In this document: positions 28,290 to 35,663 of the stretch, one piece after another | How the letters are laid out: every line of letters starts with the position of its first letter | Position numbering within the stretch: the first letter of the stretch is position 1 | DNA from: VFMC01 sp040398525 | GTDB lineage: Bacteria; Actinomycetota; Acidimicrobiia; Acidimicrobiales; Ilumatobacteraceae | Length of the DNA: 64,000 nucleotides | Assembly (NCBI GenBank): GCA_040398525.1 | Contig: JBBATY010000003.1 | Span: 1-64,000 of the forward strand | Direction of reading: 5' to 3' | The notes under the pieces: generated by a model | Databases searched by the model: none | What the model saw: the letters and a program-made list of their open reading frames with translations, nothing else | What the model was told of the DNA's origin: nothing | Program-made: the position numbers and the translations under genes

Positions 28290-28841
28290 TCAGGTCCGCA
28301 TCGGCCAGTAGGGCCGCCGACCGACCGGCAGCGCATCACGCCGCGGATTGGCCTGATCACGCGCCGACAGGATCGGCTCGGCGACCCCCCAGTCGGCCCC
28401 GATGGCCGGATCGTCCCACGCCACCCCCAGCTCATCGGCCGGGTTGTAGTAGCCGTCGACCAGGTAGGTCATCACCACATCGGTCAGCGCCGCGAACCCG
28501 TGGGCCACACCGGGCGGGATGAACACCCCGACATGGTTCTCGCCCGACATGTCGAACGCCACCGTCGCCCCTTCGGTGGGGCTCCCCTCGCGCAGGTCGT
28601 GCAGCACCGTGCGGATGGTGCCCACCGGGCAGTACCAGTAGTCGGCCTGGTGCAAGTGGTAGTGCAAGCCCACCAGCGCGCCCTGTTGCTTGTTCGACCG
28701 GTTGCCCTGAATCATCTCCCGACCGTTCGGGAACCACTCCCGCCGATACGTCTCGATGAACAACCCACGCTGGTCGCCGTGGATCTCCGGCTCGACCATC
28801 CACACCCCGGCGATCACCGGGCTCTCGTACACCTTCGCCAT
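28290..28841 (-). CDS. rmlC: dTDP-4-dehydrorhamnose 3,5-epimerase (RmlC family)
   Basis: 183 residues, a cupin-fold epimerase. Seen: IHGDQRGLFIETYRREWFP, the active-site ALVGLHYHLHQADYWYC, GVFIPPGVAHGFAALTD and the tail aspartate region NPRRDALPVGRRPYWP. The active-site segment has HYHLHQADYW in place of the more common HxQ...K pattern, so the exact substrate could differ from that of classical RmlC. CGGAG lies 5 bases before the ATG. Position between rmlA and rmlB supports the rhamnose assignment. Codons are unusually G-ending, like rmlA and gmd. Confidence 0.87.
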   Translation of the reverse strand: MAKVYESPVIAGVWMVEPEIHGDQRGLFIETYRREWFPNGREMIQGNRSNKQQGALVGLHYHLHQADYWYCPVGTIRTVLHDLREGSPTEGATVAFDMSGENHVGVFIPPGVAHGFAALTDVVMTYLVDGYYNPADELGVAWDDPAIGADWGVAEPILSARDQANPRRDALPVGRRPYWPMRT

Positions 28842-28857
28842 GACAGCTCCGACCGTC

Positions 28858-29937
28858 CTACTCCACGTCGATCTGGCAGTGATCTCCCACCATCAGCCGC
28901 AACGCACGCGGACGCACACCCGTGCGCGACACCACGACATCGCGGCCGATCAGGCTGTCCTCGAGCCGGGCGATGTCGAGGATCGAACTGTCGGACATCA
29001 CCACCGAGTGCTCCACCTCACTGTTGCGCACCACACACCGGTCGCCGATCGCCGAGAACGGCCCGATGAAGCTGTGCTCGACCACTGCCCCGGCACCGAT
29101 CACCAACGGGCCGCGCAGCGTCGACGCCACCACCCGGGCCCCGGCCTCGACCACCACCCGGCCGTCGAGCACCGACGCCGCATCGACCTCGCCATCGACA
29201 CGGGCCTCGACCCGCTCCAGCAGCAGGCGGTTCGCCTCGAGCAACGGGGTGAGCTTGCCCGTGTCGATCCACCAACCGGTGAGGATCTCCTGACGCACCC
29301 GCAAGCCCTGATCGACCAACCACTGGATCGCGTCGGTGATCTCGAGCTCACCACGCGGCGACGGCTCGATCGCCCGCACCGCATCATTGATCGTGCGGTC
29401 GAACAAATACACACCGACGAGCGCCAAATCGGTGGGCGGATCGGCGGGCTTCTCGACCAAGCGGACCACATGCCCGGCCTCGTCGAGCTCGGCGATCCCG
29501 AACCGGTGCGGATCGGGCACCCGCTTGAGCAGGATCTGCGCCGTAGGCGGCTCCGCACCGGAGCGCGCCGCTTCGAACGCCCGCACGAACGCGGCCAGGT
29601 CCTGCTCGAGCAGGTTGTCGCCCAGGTACATGACGAAGTCGTCATCGCCCAGGAAGTCGTGCGCGATGAGCACGCAGTGCGCCAGACCGAGCGGCGCATC
29701 CTGAGGGATGAACGTGATCTGCGCGCCCCACTGCGAGCCGTCGCCGAGCGCCGCCATCACCTCGGCACGAGTGTCGCCGACGATCACCCCGATCTCGGTG
29801 ATCCCGGCCGCCACCATCGCCTCGATGCCATAGAACAGGATCGGCTTGTTCGCCACCGGCACCAACTGCTTCGCAGCCGTGTGAGTGATCGGCCGCAGCC
29901 GAGTGCCGGCCCCACCGGCCAGGATCAGAGCCTTCAT
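28858..29937 (-). CDS. rmlA: Glucose-1-phosphate thymidylyltransferase, long form
   Basis: 359 residues. The nucleotidyltransferase half carries ALILAGGAGTRLRPITHT, KQLVPVANKPILFYG, YLGDNLLEQDL and WWIDTGKLTPLLEANR. The C-terminal 110 residues form a hexapeptide beta-helix, making this the long RmlA type common in archaea and actinobacteria rather than the 290-residue RfbA type. It makes dTDP-glucose, the first step to dTDP-rhamnose. The start at 29937 is fixed by the conserved MKALILAGG. It is probably the first gene of the rml-GT4 operon. Confidence 0.93.
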   Translation of the reverse strand: MKALILAGGAGTRLRPITHTAAKQLVPVANKPILFYGIEAMVAAGITEIGVIVGDTRAEVMAALGDGSQWGAQITFIPQDAPLGLAHCVLIAHDFLGDDDFVMYLGDNLLEQDLAAFVRAFEAARSGAEPPTAQILLKRVPDPHRFGIAELDEAGHVVRLVEKPADPPTDLALVGVYLFDRTINDAVRAIEPSPRGELEITDAIQWLVDQGLRVRQEILTGWWIDTGKLTPLLEANRLLLERVEARVDGEVDAASVLDGRVVVEAGARVVASTLRGPLVIGAGAVVEHSFIGPFSAIGDRCVVRNSEVEHSVVMSDSSILDIARLEDSLIGRDVVVSRTGVRPRALRLMVGDHCQIDVE

Positions 29938-29962
29938 ACGCCGACCAGTATGACCGACGAAC

Positions 29963-30973
29963 TCAGCCGGCAGGCGGAGGGGGGCCGTCGCCGCGGAAGT
30001 AGGCGAGCATGTCGCCAGCGGCATCGGTGAGGAGCAGCACGGCCTTGTCGTCGATGGTCTCGCCCCTCACGGGCAGCGAGTAGGTGGCCAGTCCGGAGCG
30101 TCCACCGAGGCGCGCCAGGGTCGCCGCCTCGACCAGGTCGAGCTCGGCGTCGACGAGCACGGCATCGGTGGCGGCCCGGGCGACATCGCCCACACGGAAC
30201 GGGTCGGCCAGCACTGCGGCCATGGCCCCGCTGAGCGCCCGTTCGACGAAGCGCTGCTGACGGGCGATGCGGCCCAGGTCGGCGGTGCCGTCGCGCTCCC
30301 ATTCCCCGTCGCGCAGCTCCTCGTAGTAGCGGCTGCGCGCATACGCCAGCGCCTGCACCCCGTCGAGCACCACACAGCCCGGGGCCACGATGTTGAGCCC
30401 GGTGTTCAGGTCGCGGGTCGGTACCTCGAAGCACATCTCGACCCCACCGATCGCGTCGACGATGGCCTTGAAGCCGTTGAAATCGACCTCCAGGTAGTGG
30501 TGGATGGGCAGCCCGAGGTTGCGTTCGATCGTCTCGATCACGGTGGCGGCGCCGTCGCGGTAGGCCGAGTTGACCCGGTCGTAGCCACGCCCCGGGATCT
30601 CGACCCACAGGTCGCGCGGGATCGACAACAGCGCCAACTCGTCGGTGTCGAGGTCGTGCCGGAGCACCATCAGCGTGTCGCTGCGCTGGCCCGACACATC
30701 GGCCTCGGTACCGATGCCCCCGAAGTCGGGGGCGGTCGGGTCGGCGCCTGCCCGGCTGTCCGAACCGACGACCAGGTAGAGCTCGATGTCGCCCACCGGA
30801 TCACTCAGCGCCGACTCGAGGCCCTCGATCCGTTCGACCCGGTCGAGCGTGGTGCTCGCCGCCGCCAGGATGCCCGCTGTCGACGCTGCGGTGGTGATGG
30901 CGACCACGACGAGGAACGGCACCAACCGGCCCCGACGGCGCCCGGCAGGTGGTTGCGTGGGCACGCGCTGCAC
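29963..30973 (-). CDS. LytR-CpsA-Psr (LCP) family cell-wall glycan ligase
   Basis: 336 residues: a short basic cytoplasmic end, one membrane span (about 16-40), then the LCP domain. Seen: YLVVGSDSRAG, GQRSDTLMVLRHD, LLSIPRDLWVEIPGRG and ALAYARSRYYEE, with the Arg and Asp residues that bind the polyprenyl phosphate. LCP enzymes move glycans from a lipid carrier onto peptidoglycan outside the membrane. Placement directly beside the dTDP-rhamnose genes matches the mycobacterial rmlD-Rv3267 neighbourhood and suggests it attaches the glycan made here. It starts at GTG 30973 behind a -10-like box. Confidence 0.92.
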   Translation of the reverse strand: MQRVPTQPPAGRRRGRLVPFLVVVAITTAASTAGILAAASTTLDRVERIEGLESALSDPVGDIELYLVVGSDSRAGADPTAPDFGGIGTEADVSGQRSDTLMVLRHDLDTDELALLSIPRDLWVEIPGRGYDRVNSAYRDGAATVIETIERNLGLPIHHYLEVDFNGFKAIVDAIGGVEMCFEVPTRDLNTGLNIVAPGCVVLDGVQALAYARSRYYEELRDGEWERDGTADLGRIARQQRFVERALSGAMAAVLADPFRVGDVARAATDAVLVDAELDLVEAATLARLGGRSGLATYSLPVRGETIDDKAVLLLTDAAGDMLAYFRGDGPPPPAG

Positions 30974-30979
30974 CGTCGC

Positions 30980-30985
30980 AGGCTA
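30980..30985 (-). promoter_or_regulatory. Candidate leaderless -10 box (TAGCCT) for the LCP gene
   Basis: TAGCCT, 6-base spacer, GTG at 30973, with no ribosome binding site. Confidence 0.5.
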
Positions 30986-31051
30986 CCGATGCCCACCGCC
31001 GGCCGCCGGTCACCCGGCGCCGGTCGTCCGGGACCCGTCGATGGGCGCCCG

Positions 31052-31834
31052 TCACCCGGGTTCGGTGGCGGGGCGCAGGTGGACGACGTCGCCCGTGTCG
31101 AGGCGGTGAGTAGTCGCACAGCCGTCGAGCACCACCAGCCGCCCGTCCGGCTCGACATCGAGTACCCGACCCTCGATCACCCCGTGCGCCTGCTCGACGC
31201 GCACCTGCTGGCCGAGGGTGGCCAGGTTCGCCCGGTACCGCTGCTGCAGCTCGCCGGGACCGGCCGGCAGCAGGTCGAACGCTTCGAGCAGTGCGCCGAG
31301 CACGTCGAGGGGGTGCAGCCACACCCCCAGGCGGGCGGCTCCGGGGGGCGCCCAGCCGACGTTCATCCCGAGGCCGACCACGACGTGACCGATGTGCCCG
31401 TCAGCTCCGATGCCGCCGGCCTCGGCGAGGATGCCTGCCAGCTTGCACCCGTCGACGAGGAGGTCGTTGGGCCACTTGAGCACTGCCGTCACGCCCGCTG
31501 TCGTCGCCGCGGCCTCGAGGGCGGCGAGCGCCACGCGGCGGGTCAGCTCGTGCGGATGAGAGGGAACCTCGCGGAACAGCAGCGACACCAGCAGGTTCGC
31601 CCCGGGGGGCGCCTCCCACCGACGATCGAGCCGGCCGCGCCCGGCGGTCTGGTGCGCAGCCACGAGCACCGAGCGGTCGGGCGCGCCGTTGCGGGCCGCC
31701 ACGAGCAGGTCCGCGTTCGTGCTCCCGGTCTCGGCCACCACGGTGACGTGCCACCCTTCGGGCGGTGGCCAATGCCTGCTCGAGGGGACTTCTGGGCCGA
31801 CTTCGGTGGGCCAGGTGGCACCGAGGTGCTGCAT
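31052..31834 (-). CDS. birA: Biotin-[acetyl-CoA-carboxylase] ligase
   Basis: 260 residues, a class I (catalytic-only) ligase without a DNA-binding domain. Seen: AETGSTNADLLVAARNG, the biotinyl-AMP loop QTAGRGRLDRRWEAPPG, LKWPNDLLVDGCKLAGILAE and VVGLGMNVGW. It activates biotin with ATP and attaches it to the carboxylase carrier lysine. The target subunit is encoded divergently with only 19 bases between start codons. The ATG at 31834 (MQHLGATWP) was chosen over upstream starts because AATACT lies 6 bases before it. Confidence 0.94.
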   Translation of the reverse strand: MQHLGATWPTEVGPEVPSSRHWPPPEGWHVTVVAETGSTNADLLVAARNGAPDRSVLVAAHQTAGRGRLDRRWEAPPGANLLVSLLFREVPSHPHELTRRVALAALEAAATTAGVTAVLKWPNDLLVDGCKLAGILAEAGGIGADGHIGHVVVGLGMNVGWAPPGAARLGVWLHPLDVLGALLEAFDLLPAGPGELQQRYRANLATLGQQVRVEQAHGVIEGRVLDVEPDGRLVVLDGCATTHRLDTGDVVHLRPATEPG

Positions 31835-31840
31835 TCCGAC

Positions 31841-31846
31841 AGTATT
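31841..31846 (-). promoter_or_regulatory. Candidate leaderless -10 box (AATACT) for birA
   Basis: AATACT, 6-base spacer, ATG at 31834. It lies within the 19-base birA/accA intergenic gap; the same hexamer and spacing occur before the LysM gene at 846. Confidence 0.4.
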
Positions 31847-31853
31847 CACCACC

Positions 31854-33623
31854 GTGCTGCAGAAGATCCTGATCGCCAACCGTGGGGAGATCGCTGTCCG
31901 GGTCATCCGGGCCGCGCGCGAGCTCGGTATCCAGACCGTCGCTGTGTACAGCGAGCTCGACCGGAACGCCCTCCACGTGCGGCTCGCCGACGAGGCCTAC
32001 GCCCTCGGCGGCCAGACCGCGGCCGAGAGCTACCTGAACACCGAGGCCATCCTCGATGCCATCCGCCGCAGCGGCGCCGATGGCGTGCACCCCGGCTACG
32101 GCTTCTTCAGCGAGAACGCCGACTTCGCCCAGGCCATCACCGAGATGGGTGTGGCCTTCATCGGCCCGCCGCCGGCCGCCATCCAGGAGATGGGCGACAA
32201 GGTCAGCTCGCGCAAGGCGGCGCTGCGCGGCGGCGCACCGATCGTGCCGGGCACCACCGAGTTCGTCACCACGGCCGCCGAGATCGAGGCCTTCGGCAAC
32301 GACTTCGGCTGGCCGGTGGCCATCAAGGCTGCGTACGGCGGCGGTGGCCGCGGCATGAAGGTGGTGCAGTCGGCCGCCGACGTGCAGAGTGCGATGGACA
32401 GCGCCCAGCGCGAGGCCAAGGCGTTCTTCGGCCGCGACGAGATCTACGTCGAGAAGTACCTCACCTGGCCGCGCCACGTCGAGGTGCAGATCGTGGGCGA
32501 CACCTTCGGCGAGGTCGTGTGGGTGAGCACCCGCGACTGCTCGGCCCAGCGCCGCCACCAGAAGCTCATCGAAGAGGCCCCCGCTGCCGACCTCGGCCCC
32601 GGCATCGAAGACGCCATGGGTGAAGCGGCCATCAAGGCGGCCAAGGCCGTCGGCTACTACAACGCCGGCACCGTGGAGTTCATCTACCAGGACGGCGAGT
32701 TCTTCTTCCTCGAGATGAACACCCGCCTGCAGGTCGAGCACCCCGTCACCGAGGTGATCACCGGCATCGACCTGGTCGAGTGGCAGATCCGCGTCGCCTC
32801 GGGCGAGCCCCTGCCGATGACCCAGGCCGAAGTGGCTGCGCGCCGCAACGGCGCCGGCATCGAGGTGCGCATCAACGCCGAGAACCCGGCCGGCGGCAAG
32901 TTCCTGCCCTCTCCCGGGCAGATCACCAAGCTGGTCGCACCCGACGGGTTCGGCGTCCGGTTCGACGCCGGCTACGAGAGCGGCGACACGGTCAGCCAGT
33001 ACTACGACAACCTCGTCGGCAAGGTGATCGTGTGGGGCAAGGACCGCCCCACGGCCATCGCCCGCACGATCCGCGCCCTCGAGGAGATGGTCGTCGAGGG
33101 CGTCGCCACGACGATCCCCGCCGACCTGGCGATCCTGCGCCATCCGGACTTCCAGGCCATGCAGCACTCGACCAAGTGGGTCGAGGAGCGTCTCGACCTG
33201 TCCGGCGCCGAGCCGCCGAAGGCGCCTGCTTCCGAAGGTGACGACGCGGCACCTCTCGTGCAGCGCTCGACCACCGTCGAGGTGAACGGCAAGCGCTTCG
33301 ACGTCAAGATGTGGGTGCCCGACGTGCCGATGGTTGCTGCAGCTGCTGGCCCGGCCAAGGCCAAGAAGCCGACTCGGTCGGCCCAGGGTGGCGGGGCGAG
33401 CAGCGGCGGGTCGGGCAACGTCGAGGTGCCGATGCAGGGCACCATCGTCAAGGTGCTCGTCGAGGTCGGCCAGAGCGTCGAGGCCGGCCAGGCCGTGGTG
33501 GTGCTCGAGGCGATGAAGATGGAGAACCAGATCACCGCCGACAAGGCCGGAACGGTGAAGGAGATCAAGGTGAAGGCCGGCGACACCGTCGGTTCGGGCG
33601 ACGTGGTCGTCGTCATCGCCTGA
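31854..33623 (+). CDS. accA3: Acyl-CoA carboxylase alpha subunit (biotin carboxylase + BCCP)
   Basis: 589 residues. The biotin carboxylase part (about 1-445) shows ILIANRGEIAVRVIRAA, HPGYGFFSEN, the ATP-grasp loop YGGGGRGMKVV and FLEMNTRLQVEHPVTE. A linker follows, then the carrier domain with the biotinylated lysine in VLEAMKMENQI near residue 557. Such fused alpha subunits pair with a separate beta carboxyltransferase (AccD type), not found in this window, to make malonyl- or methylmalonyl-CoA. GTG 31854 gives the conserved N-terminus VLQKILIANRGE; upstream GTGs would extend into birA. The symbol follows the mycobacterial homologue. Confidence 0.95.
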   Translation: MLQKILIANRGEIAVRVIRAARELGIQTVAVYSELDRNALHVRLADEAYALGGQTAAESYLNTEAILDAIRRSGADGVHPGYGFFSENADFAQAITEMGVAFIGPPPAAIQEMGDKVSSRKAALRGGAPIVPGTTEFVTTAAEIEAFGNDFGWPVAIKAAYGGGGRGMKVVQSAADVQSAMDSAQREAKAFFGRDEIYVEKYLTWPRHVEVQIVGDTFGEVVWVSTRDCSAQRRHQKLIEEAPAADLGPGIEDAMGEAAIKAAKAVGYYNAGTVEFIYQDGEFFFLEMNTRLQVEHPVTEVITGIDLVEWQIRVASGEPLPMTQAEVAARRNGAGIEVRINAENPAGGKFLPSPGQITKLVAPDGFGVRFDAGYESGDTVSQYYDNLVGKVIVWGKDRPTAIARTIRALEEMVVEGVATTIPADLAILRHPDFQAMQHSTKWVEERLDLSGAEPPKAPASEGDDAAPLVQRSTTVEVNGKRFDVKMWVPDVPMVAAAAGPAKAKKPTRSAQGGGASSGGSGNVEVPMQGTIVKVLVEVGQSVEAGQAVVVLEAMKMENQITADKAGTVKEIKVKAGDTVGSGDVVVVIA

Positions 33624-33647
33624 CCGACCCGTCGACCGCCGGGGCGC

Positions 33648-34304
33648 TCAGCCGCCCTGGCTCCAGTCGAGCAGGTCGCTCCAGAACTCGATCCGGCACT
33701 CGGTGCCGGTGGGTCCGTTGTCGGCGTGAGCCTGGCCGCGAAGTAGTGCACCGAGGTCGGCCGCGAGGCGATACAGGTCGGTCTGCACGACGCTGAGCAC
33801 CGGCGAACGGTCGTCGGACGACACGTACTGGTGGCCCCACAGCGGCACCAGGCGAGGCACGGCAGCGAGGTGCTCGCGAGCAGCAGCGACACGGTCGGTA
33901 CGCCGACGCGGGCGCCTGCCCCACGCGGCCCACCAGAAGTCGTTCACCTCGACGTCGAACAGCACCCCCGCCACAGGGGCGTCGACCAGCTCGCGCGTGC
34001 CCTGGGGGTCGCGCCCGCGCCAGTCGGGGACAGCGGTCCAGCGCAGCACACCGTCGGGCCCACGCGGTGGCACCGACAGCGCGACGGGATGGCAGGCGCC
34101 GAGGACGGCCCGCCACAGGGGCGGGAACTGCACCCCGAACTGCTCCTCGGCCGAGGTCAGCTCGGCCGGCGACAGCCCGGCCTCGACCCGCAGGTCGGAA
34201 CGGTCGCGGAGCAGCGAGACGATCGTCTCGACGGCCTCCGCACTCGGGCCAGGCGCACTCGGGCCAGGCGCACTCGGGCCAGGCTCACTCGGCGGCTTCG
34301 GCAA
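33648..34304 (-). CDS. SUKH/SMI1-KNR4-like protein
   Basis: 218 residues. After a Pro/Ser/Gly-rich start (GPSAP repeats), the sequence LSPAELTSAEEQFGVQFPPLWRAVL and the following VPDWRGRD match the general SMI1/KNR4 (SUKH) pattern. SUKH proteins often act as immunity or recognition modules, but single-copy members like this one have no defined role. The only common start is TTG 34304, which overlaps the lpdA 3' end by 20 bases; no ribosome binding site is clear, and the repeat region right after it makes the start uncertain. It is convergent with the carboxylase gene. Confidence 0.65.
   Translation of the reverse strand: MPKPPSEPGPSAPGPSAPGPSAEAVETIVSLLRDRSDLRVEAGLSPAELTSAEEQFGVQFPPLWRAVLGACHPVALSVPPRGPDGVLRWTAVPDWRGRDPQGTRELVDAPVAGVLFDVEVNDFWWAAWGRRPRRRTDRVAAAREHLAAVPRLVPLWGHQYVSSDDRSPVLSVVQTDLYRLAADLGALLRGQAHADNGPTGTECRIEFWSDLLDWSQGG
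34241..34292 (-). repeat. 15-base tandem repeat across the lpdA stop and the SUKH gene start
   Basis: Three perfect copies of cactcgggccaggcg-type units plus a partial fourth. They encode the GPSAP repeats at the N-terminus of the SUKH-like protein, and the lpdA stop codon (34285-34287) lies at the edge of the array. Confidence 0.9.
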
Positions 34305-35646
34305 GGGCTTCGCTCAGCGCTGGGTGGACCAAGAGGCTCTCGACGATGTCGGTGACCTTCAGATTCGCCGTGACCGCCAGGGCGATGACGCTGATCAACT
34401 CGGCGGCATGGCGGCCCACGATCGAACCACCGAGAACCACCCCGGTGGCCGGGTCGGAGATGATCTTCACGAACCCGCGCCAGTCGTTGTTGATCAGCGC
34501 CTTGGGCGTGGCCGAGAAGGGCACCTTGGTGACCCGGATCTTGCGGCCGGCAGCGAATGCGTCGGCCTCGGCCAGGCCGACGTCGGCGATCTCGGGCTCG
34601 GTGAAGATGGCGCTCGCGGCCTTGTCGTAGTCGAGGTGCCGATGTGCCACCTTCTGCAAGCCCATCACGTGCTCGGCGACCTTGCGGCCCTGCATGCTCG
34701 CAACGCTCGACAACGGGAGCTTGCCGCTCACGTCGCCGGCCGCGTAGATGTGCCCGACGTTGCTCTGGCAATGGCGGTTGATGGTGATGTAGCCACCGCG
34801 GTCGGTGCTCACCCCTGCGGCGTCGAGGCCGAGGCCGTCGATGTTGGGCACGGAGCCGATGGCCAGCACGGCGTGCGTGCTGCGCACGACCCGACCATCA
34901 TCGCAGCGCACCACCACACCGTCGGCGTCGCGCTCGATCGCGGTTGCCCGGGCCCCCTTCATCAACTGGACCCCACGTTGCAGGAAGTCCTCCTCGAGCA
35001 CGGACGCGACCTCGGCGTCCTTGCCCGGCAGCACCTGCTGGCGGCTGACGACCAGCGTGACCCGCGACCCGAACGAGCTGAACATGTGCACGAACTCGAC
35101 GCCCGTGACCCCCGAGCCCACGACGGTGATGCTCTCCGGGAACACCGACGGCGGGTAGCAGTCGCGAGTGGTGAGGATGCGGTCGTGATCGGGCACGCAC
35201 CACTCGGGGATGCGCGGCCGCGTGCCGGTGGCGACCAGCACGGCATCGGCCTCGAGCACCCGCACACCGTCGGTGGTAGTCACCTCGATGTGGCGCGCGT
35301 CGATGAACCGGGCCGAACCGTGGACGAGCTCGACTCCCTGGCTCGTGAGCAGGTTCGTCGTGCTGCGCTGCATGCGCACCTTGATGCTCTCGATCCGCTC
35401 GGTGAGCGCCTCGACGTCGACCTCGGCCTCGTTCTCTTCGAGGCCCATGCCACGCATCCGGCGCGACTCGGCCATCGCCCCGCCCGTGGCGATCATGGTC
35501 TTCGACGGGATGCAGTCCCACAGGTGGGCCGCACCACCGATCACGTCACGCTCGACGAGGGTGACCTCGGCACCGAGACGGGCTGCATAGGTGGCGGCGG
35601 TGTTACCTGCCGGTCCGCCGCCGATGATCACGAAACGGGTCGCCAC
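34285..35646 (-). CDS. lpdA: LpdA-type NAD(P)H flavoprotein (quinone reductase-like), one redox Cys missing
   Basis: 453 residues of the flavoprotein disulfide reductase family. FAD loop FVIIGGGPAGNTAATYAA; NAD(P) loop TVVGSGVTGVEFVHMF; second FAD motif GHIYAAGDVSG; C-terminal dimer domain from about 335. The redox motif, normally GGTCLNxGCIPSK, reads GGAAHLWDCIPSK: the first cysteine is gone. The same change is known in Mycobacterium tuberculosis LpdA (Rv3303c), which reduces quinones rather than lipoamide. The C-terminal His-Pro pair of lipoamide dehydrogenases is represented only by VHPALSEAL. It begins at GTG 35646 behind a TAGCCT box. Confidence 0.9.
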   Translation of the reverse strand: MATRFVIIGGGPAGNTAATYAARLGAEVTLVERDVIGGAAHLWDCIPSKTMIATGGAMAESRRMRGMGLEENEAEVDVEALTERIESIKVRMQRSTTNLLTSQGVELVHGSARFIDARHIEVTTTDGVRVLEADAVLVATGTRPRIPEWCVPDHDRILTTRDCYPPSVFPESITVVGSGVTGVEFVHMFSSFGSRVTLVVSRQQVLPGKDAEVASVLEEDFLQRGVQLMKGARATAIERDADGVVVRCDDGRVVRSTHAVLAIGSVPNIDGLGLDAAGVSTDRGGYITINRHCQSNVGHIYAAGDVSGKLPLSSVASMQGRKVAEHVMGLQKVAHRHLDYDKAASAIFTEPEIADVGLAEADAFAAGRKIRVTKVPFSATPKALINNDWRGFVKIISDPATGVVLGGSIVGRHAAELISVIALAVTANLKVTDIVESLLVHPALSEALAEAAE

Positions 35647-35653
35647 GGCGCCG

Positions 35654-35659
35654 AGGCTA
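35654..35659 (-). promoter_or_regulatory. Candidate leaderless -10 box (TAGCCT) for lpdA
   Basis: TAGCCT, 7-base spacer, GTG at 35646. It sits in the short gap after the M15 peptidase stop. Confidence 0.5.
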
Positions 35660-35663
35660 TCGG

